Origin: Dehalobacter sp. CP
GTDB lineage: Bacteria; Bacillota_B; Desulfitobacteriia; Desulfitobacteriales; Syntrophobotulaceae
Length of the DNA stretch: 19,023 nucleotides
NCBI GenBank assembly: GCA_009910795.1
Contig: VMEE01000034.1
Span: 1 to 19,023, forward strand
Direction: 5' to 3'
The notes below the pieces were generated by a model. It did not search any database. It had not been told where the DNA came from and saw only the letters and a list, made by a program, of their open reading frames with translations. Both the position numbers and the translations under genes were made by a program. Positions 14,922 through 19,023 of this stretch are shown piece by piece. Every line of letters starts with the position of its first letter. Positions within the stretch are counted from its first letter, which is position 1.

Positions 14922-15546
14922 GGCATACCTCCCCGCCGCAGAGGGCCGCCTCATCGCGGTCGTTGGTCGCGATGATAAGGGCGGTGCGTGCGCGGATACG
15001 CTCGATAAATTCCGCGAGCTGTGCCCTGCCTTCCGCGTCAAGGTTCGCGCCGGGCTCGTCCAGTATGACCAGTGCGGGATCGTGCAGCACGGCAAGGATG
15101 AGTTTGAGGCGCTGGCGCATGCCGGAGGAGTAATGGCGAAGGGGCTTGTCGCGGTGCCGGGCGAGGCCGAAGAATTCGAAAAGGGGGGCCGCAGCGAGCG
15201 CGTCGACGCCGCGGGCACGCGCGACGAAACTGACATTTTCCATGCCCGTAAGTTCGTCGTACGGATTGACGCGCGGGCCGGCCATCCCCGTAACGCGCGG
15301 CAGGGATCCGCCGCCGAGGGATTCGCCGTCCAGCGCGTACTCGATCCTGCCTCCGCTCGGGCGCCGTAATCCCGCGGCGATGTCGCACAGCGTGGACTTG
15401 CCGGAGCCGTTCGGCCCGGTGAACGCGATCGACTCGCCGGTGGCGACCGTAAAGGAAACATTTTCGAATATTCTCGCGCGTCCGAAGGATTTGGAAAGCG
15501 AGAACGCGTCCATGCGTAATGATCTGGTGTTCATGGAGTGATTCAT
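14914..15546 (-). CDS. ccmA: Haem exporter ATPase CcmA
   Basis: 210 residues, cytoplasmic ABC ATPase. Walker A is GPNGSGKST at 44-52, the signature YSSGMRQRLKL begins at 139, Walker B is LVILDEP at 159-165, and the D-loop GANLD follows. The H-loop position reads IIATNDRDEA, so asparagine N195 stands where most ABC ATPases have histidine. It powers the CcmABC step that frees holo-CcmE. Several in-frame ATGs are possible (15615, 15555, 15546, 15534); 15546 gives a family-like N-terminus and has GGGA ten bases before it, but 15534 or 15555 cannot be excluded. It heads the ccm operon, with a promoter predicted at 15588-15615. Confidence 0.9.
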   Translation of the reverse strand: MNHSMNTRSLRMDAFSLSKSFGRARIFENVSFTVATGESIAFTGPNGSGKSTLCDIAAGLRRPSGGRIEYALDGESLGGGSLPRVTGMAGPRVNPYDELTGMENVSFVARARGVDALAAAPLFEFFGLARHRDKPLRHYSSGMRQRLKLILAVLHDPALVILDEPGANLDAEGRAQLAEFIERIRARTALIIATNDRDEAALCGGEVCLA

Positions 15547-15558
15547 GCCGTACATTTC

Positions 15559-15579
15559 CCGGCGAGATCCGTCCGCCGG
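15559..15579 (-). promoter_or_regulatory. Hairpin in ccmA leader
   Basis: On the minus strand CCGGCG (15579-15574) pairs perfectly with CGCCGG (15564-15559) around a nine-base loop. With transcription predicted to start near 15581, the stem would be at the very 5' end of the ccm message and 12 bases before the chosen ccmA start. Confidence 0.35.
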
Positions 15580-15587
15580 TTTCCCCA

Positions 15588-15615
15588 TACATAGCGGCGC
15601 TAAAGAACTTGTCAA
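15588..15615 (-). promoter_or_regulatory. Predicted ccm operon promoter
   Basis: The minus strand has a consensus TTGACA (15615-15610), a 16-base spacer and TATGTA (15593-15588). The -35 is perfect, but the -10 matches only three of six positions, which suggests dependence on an activator or low basal activity. The -35 overlaps that of the divergent kinase. Confidence 0.45.
15592..15602. promoter_or_regulatory. Palindrome in the ccm promoter spacer
   Basis: TAGCG-G-CGCTA is a perfect 5-1-5 inverted repeat. It overlaps the -10 edge and spacer of the predicted ccm promoter, a classical repressor position. It is short, so chance occurrence remains likely. Confidence 0.25.
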
Positions 15616-15637
15616 ACGATTTAAACAATGCTAACAT
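15609..15637 (+). promoter_or_regulatory. Predicted promoter of the 15654 kinase
   Basis: TTGTCA (15609-15614) and TAACAT (15632-15637) are separated by exactly 17 bases. Matches to consensus are five of six and four of six. Transcription would start near 15644, leaving a leader of only about ten bases before the ATG at 15654, so the transcript may be nearly leaderless. Confidence 0.45.
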
Positions 15638-15653
15638 ACGATGGGATGATACC

Positions 15654-18600
15654 ATGGGTAAAGACGAAAAGTGGAAAACAAGACAGGAGCTTCTCTCTCA
15701 CATCGAGAAACTGGAAAGGAGAATCCTGCGTCTGGAAAAAAAGGCGGGTTCCGCCAGATCGCCCGCGGCGCATTCCCCGGGTCCGGGTGATCCCTGGATA
15801 CTCGCGGAGTACTCCGCCGACATGATCGCGCGCTATACCCCGGAAGGGGTGTTAATTTACGCCTCTCCGGCGTCCGGCGCTATACTCGGCATGCCCGTGG
15901 AGGAACTGCCCGGAAAGTCAATATATGAATTCGTGCATGACGATGACCGGTCCGCGGTTCGGGCAATTCACGATTCGATACTGAGAGATGGAGAGGTCGT
16001 GGCGGCCCGGTACCGGCTCAAGCGGTCAGATGGTACATCGGTGTGGCTCGAGAGCTCGGCGCGGCTCGTGCTCGACCGGAGAAGCGGGGAAGCTTCTGAA
16101 ATCGTCGGGGTGTCGCGTGACGTTACCGCCCGGGTCGCCATGGAGGAGCTCCTGCGGCGACGGCACGAAGACCTCGGCTCCATCTTCAGGGCGTTTCCCG
16201 ATCTCCTCTTCCGGCTCGACGGGCAGGGCACCATCATCGACTATCGCGCGGGCCCGGTTGCCGAGCTCATGATGCCTCCCGAGCATTTCATCGGCAGGAC
16301 AGTCGCCGAGGTGCTTCCGTCCGACGCCTCGTCTCCCCTGATGGCGGCGGTGAAAGAATCCCTCGCCTCGGGCGAAATGCGTTCGGCCGAATATTCTCTG
16401 ACAATCGATTCGACTCTCCAGCACTACGAAGCGCGTTTCATTCCGGTGGAGGACGGCGGTGTGATCGGCCTGGTCCGCAACATCACCGCGCGCAGGGAGG
16501 CCGAACTCGCGCTAAGGGCGAGTGAGGCGAGAACGAGCGCCATCGTCAACAACGCCGTGGACGCCATTATCACCATCGACGAGGCCGGCGTAATCGATTC
16601 CTTCAATCCGGCGGCCGAGATGATCTTCGGTTACCGGGCCGCCGAGGTCATCGGAAAAAACGTGAAGATGCTTATGCCGCCGCCATACTGTGAAGAGCAC
16701 GACGACTATCTGAGAAATTACCTGCGTACCGGCGAGCGGAAGATCATAGGAGTTGGACGAGAAATAATCGGCCTGCGCAAAAGCGGACAGGCGTTTCCGG
16801 TCGATCTTGCCGTGAGCGAATTTACGGCGGGAGGGAGGAGGTACTTCGCCGGGATGATCAGGGACATCAGCCTGAGGAAGCGCTCCGAGGTCATCCTGAA
16901 GGAAAGCGAGGAGCGCTACAGGCTTATCGCGGAAAATTCGACCGACATGATCGCGCGACACGATCCCGACGGTACCTTTCTCTACGTGTCGCCCGCAAGC
17001 CACGCCCTGCTCGGCTTCGGGCCCGCGGAGCTCGAGGGGCGATCGCCGTACGAGCTCTTCCATCCGGAGGACCTTGAACGGATTAAAGGATCACACGATT
17101 CGGTGATCCGGAATCCGGACATCTCGACCGTCAGCTACCGTATGAAAAGAAAAGACGGCGGGGATGTATGGCTGGAGACCACGAGCAAGACCGTGCGCGA
17201 ACCGTCCAGCGGAGGGGTCGTGGAGATCGTGACAGTGTCCCGGGATATTACCATGCGCAGGCGGGCCGAGGAGGAACTGCGTGCGAGCGAGGAACGGCTG
17301 GAGCTTTTCTTCAACCAGTCACTGGACGGCTTTTTTTTCATGATGATCGACGAACCGGTGGACTGGCGGGACACGGACGGCCGTGAGGCGGTCCTCGATT
17401 ATGTCTTCACTCACCAGCGCATGACCAAGGTGAATGACGCCATGGTGCGGCAGTACCGCGCGGGGCGGGAGCAATTTCTCGGGCTCAGGCCCGCGGATTT
17501 TTTCGAGCACGACCTTCAATCCGGCAGAAAAGTCTGGCGGCACATGTTCGACGAGGGTCGGCTTCACATAGAGACCGAAGAGCGCAAATTCGACGGCACG
17601 CCGATGTGGATCGAGGGCGACTACATCTGTCTGTATGACGCGGAGGGGCGGATAACGGGGCATTTCGGCATCCAGCGTGAGGTGACCGACCGCAAGCTCG
17701 CCGAGGAGGCCCTGCGCCGGAGCGAGGCGCGGTTCAGGAAAATGTTCGAGCATTCTCCGATCGGCAAGGAGCTGTATGACGCTGACGGAAAAATAATCAG
17801 CATGAACCCGGCCGCCTGTGTCTTGTTCGGAGTGCGCGGCCCGGAGGACGTGAAGGGATACAACCTGTTCGATGATCTCTCACTGCCTCACGATGCGCGG
17901 GAACGGCTTTTTAACGGCGACTCGGTCAGCGTGGAGATCTCCATCAACGCCGATCAGAAGCGCAGTGAAGGCGTTTTCTCGCGCAGGAACGCCAATCGGA
18001 AGGACCTGGAGCTGATGATAACTCCGATGGTCGCGGAAGAAAAAGGTGTCCCCGGCAATTATCTGGTGCATATCCACGATGTTACCGAGCACCGGGAGGC
18101 GGACCGTCTCAAAAGGGAGTTCGTTTCGGTGGTAAGTCACGAGCTGCGGACACCGATGACCTCGATAGTCGGCGCGCTGGGGCTGATGGCGGGCGGGGCG
18201 GCGGGAACCCTACCGGACGGGGCCGTGGAACTGGTGGAGATCGCCCGACGGAACAGCGAGCGGCTTCTGGCCCTTATAAACGACATCCTCGACATGGAAA
18301 AGATCGAATCCGGGCGGATGAGCTTCAGTTTCGCGCCGGTGGAGATGGGGAAAGTGGTCCGGCAGTCGGTTGAGAACAACCGTCAGTACGCCGCGAAGTA
18401 TGATGTCCGAATGGAGATGGCAGGTGATGCGATGGAGGCGCATGTCTGGGCGGACGAAAACAGGCTGTTTCAGGTCATGGCGAACCTGCTCTCGAACGCG
18501 GTAAAGTTCTCACCCGCCGGCGGTGTTGTACTGGTACGCACGGAGCCTCGCGATTCGATGGTGCGCGTTTCGGTCGAGGACAACGGTCCTGGAATTCCGG

Positions 18601-18812
18601 ACGATCAGCGTACAAAAATTTTTAAAAAGTTCATGCAGCTGGATTCGTCAGATTCGCGCAAGGCAGGGGGCACCGGACTAGGGCTGAGCATAGTCAAGGC
18701 GATTGTGGACAGGATGGGAGGGAGCGTGGATTTTGAATCGCTTCCCGGGGTCCGGACGGTTTTTTACGTGGATCTGCCACTGTGGAAAGAAGGCGACGTG
18801 AGCATGGACTGA
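15654..18812 (+). CDS. Six-PAS sensor histidine kinase with a FixL-like haem PAS
   Basis: 1052 residues, no membrane segment. A basic coiled coil (about 5-30) leads to PAS1 about 45-160, PAS2 173-283, PAS3 293-410, PAS4 421-540, PAS5 546-680 and PAS6 689-810. HisKA with H829 in VVSHELRTPMTSIVG and an HATPase (NLLSNAVKFSPAGG, EDNGPGIP, GGTGLGLSIVKAI) follow. PAS3 is FixL-like: NVKMLMPPPYCEEHDDYLRN and then ERKIIGVGREIIG, with H349 and R369 spaced 20 apart, as the haem-ligand His and distal Arg are in rhizobial FixL. PAS1 and PAS4 resemble each other (DMIARY/H, SPAS, VWLE) and look duplicated. The ATG at 15654 (MGKDEKWKTRQ) is chosen because the predicted promoter ends just upstream; its Shine-Dalgarno is weak. 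It is divergent from ccm and followed by a response regulator. Haem binding is an inference. Confidence 0.88.
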   Translation: MGKDEKWKTRQELLSHIEKLERRILRLEKKAGSARSPAAHSPGPGDPWILAEYSADMIARYTPEGVLIYASPASGAILGMPVEELPGKSIYEFVHDDDRSAVRAIHDSILRDGEVVAARYRLKRSDGTSVWLESSARLVLDRRSGEASEIVGVSRDVTARVAMEELLRRRHEDLGSIFRAFPDLLFRLDGQGTIIDYRAGPVAELMMPPEHFIGRTVAEVLPSDASSPLMAAVKESLASGEMRSAEYSLTIDSTLQHYEARFIPVEDGGVIGLVRNITARREAELALRASEARTSAIVNNAVDAIITIDEAGVIDSFNPAAEMIFGYRAAEVIGKNVKMLMPPPYCEEHDDYLRNYLRTGERKIIGVGREIIGLRKSGQAFPVDLAVSEFTAGGRRYFAGMIRDISLRKRSEVILKESEERYRLIAENSTDMIARHDPDGTFLYVSPASHALLGFGPAELEGRSPYELFHPEDLERIKGSHDSVIRNPDISTVSYRMKRKDGGDVWLETTSKTVREPSSGGVVEIVTVSRDITMRRRAEEELRASEERLELFFNQSLDGFFFMMIDEPVDWRDTDGREAVLDYVFTHQRMTKVNDAMVRQYRAGREQFLGLRPADFFEHDLQSGRKVWRHMFDEGRLHIETEERKFDGTPMWIEGDYICLYDAEGRITGHFGIQREVTDRKLAEEALRRSEARFRKMFEHSPIGKELYDADGKIISMNPAACVLFGVRGPEDVKGYNLFDDLSLPHDARERLFNGDSVSVEISINADQKRSEGVFSRRNANRKDLELMITPMVAEEKGVPGNYLVHIHDVTEHREADRLKREFVSVVSHELRTPMTSIVGALGLMAGGAAGTLPDGAVELVEIARRNSERLLALINDILDMEKIESGRMSFSFAPVEMGKVVRQSVENNRQYAAKYDVRMEMAGDAMEAHVWADENRLFQVMANLLSNAVKFSPAGGVVLVRTEPRDSMVRVSVEDNGPGIPDDQRTKIFKKFMQLDSSDSRKAGGTGLGLSIVKAIVDRMGGSVDFESLPGVRTVFYVDLPLWKEGDVSMD

Positions 18813-18925
18813 ACCGTCGTTTGGGCCCGCGCGGCCGATGAAACAGCGGTTTATCGGTGTACCGTATGCATCGGAGCAGCGTGCTGATCTACGGAAAAAT
18901 CGGGATACGATACATGGAGGGAGCG
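18813..18925 (+). other. Gap between the large kinase and the next regulator
   Basis: 113 bases with no open frame of note. A short inverted repeat CGGT-GT-ACCG lies near 18856-18865. I see no convincing terminator or sigma70 promoter. GGAGG at 18916-18920 serves as the ribosome site for the following gene. Confidence 0.5.
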
Positions 18926-19023
18926 ATGGAAAGCGGAGGCGTGAACCGTATATTGTGTATTGAGGACGATCCCGATATACAGGCCGTACTCCGCCTCTCG
19001 CTTGAATCGGTCGGGGGTTTCGA
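18926..19023 (+). CDS. Response regulator, receiver N-terminus (cut by window edge)
   Basis: The first 32 codons are visible. MESGGVNRILCIEDDPDIQA followed by VLRLSLESVGGF has the beta1 strand and acidic cluster EDD of a receiver domain. GGAGG five bases before the ATG at 18926 decides this start over the in-frame ATG at 18914. Its position directly after the six-PAS kinase on the same strand makes it the probable phosphorylation partner. Whether it has an output domain cannot be seen. Confidence 0.8.
   Translation, partial: MESGGVNRILCIEDDPDIQAVLRLSLESVGGF

Noticed and set aside
14020..15369. 449-codon open frame on the plus strand opposite ccmABC
   Set aside because: Mirror frame of three well-identified ccm genes; composition is unlike a real protein.
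1..19023. CRISPR arrays, insertion sequences, tRNA or rRNA genes
   Set aside because: No spaced direct repeats, transposase-like proteins, terminal inverted repeats or cloverleaf-like sequences were noticed on reading through both strands.

Overview
The window is about 60% GC, densely coded, and has no mobile element, CRISPR array, tRNA or rRNA that I can see. It reads as a chromosomal segment of a Gram-negative anaerobe or facultative anaerobe. It combines an Ech-type (group 4) membrane hydrogenase operon, a cytochrome c maturation operon of the variant type known from sulfate reducers and archaea, and an unusual number of PAS/GAF sensor kinases. Desulfobacterota- or Spirochaetota-like bacteria fit this mix, but no single gene fixes the phylum and I hold that loosely.

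Layout. (1) 1-3344, minus strand: echA-echB-echC-echD, the last cut by the window edge; the catalytic large subunit lies outside. (2) 3432-3890, minus: smpB. (3) 4073-6773, plus: a PAS-GAF-PAS NarL-class sensor kinase and its overlapping LuxR-type response regulator. (4) 6853-10798, plus: a probable three-gene operon with a REC-PAS histidine kinase, a REC protein with a histidine-kinase-like ATPase end but no recognisable phosphoacceptor histidine, and a cysteine-rich two-[4Fe-4S] protein with a winged-helix-like N-terminus. (5) 10815-15546, minus: ccmABCDEF, tightly overlapping. Its CcmE carries CxxxY in place of HxxxY, and no ccmG or ccmH follows ccmF. (6) 15654-18812, plus: a 1052-residue kinase with six PAS domains, the third of which matches FixL at the haem-ligand histidine and the distal arginine. 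(7) 18926-19023, plus: the start of a response regulator, probably the partner of that kinase.

How they may work together. Ech couples ferredoxin and hydrogen chemistry to ion pumping. The Ccm operon attaches haem to c-type cytochromes. The candidate haem-PAS kinase is divergent from ccmA, and the two predicted promoters share overlapping -35 boxes, so gas or redox sensing and cytochrome maturation may be linked. The Fe-S protein cotranscribed with two signalling proteins suggests a second redox-sensing route.

Sigma70-like promoters (TTGAC-type -35, TATAAT-like -10) can be placed before echA, smpB, both middle kinase operons, ccmA and the large kinase. Three of the predicted transcripts (echA, the 4073 kinase, ccmA) would begin with a hairpin almost at the 5' end. 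No gene-free stretch exceeds 300 bases; the longest is 3891-4072. No convincing rho-independent terminator was found.
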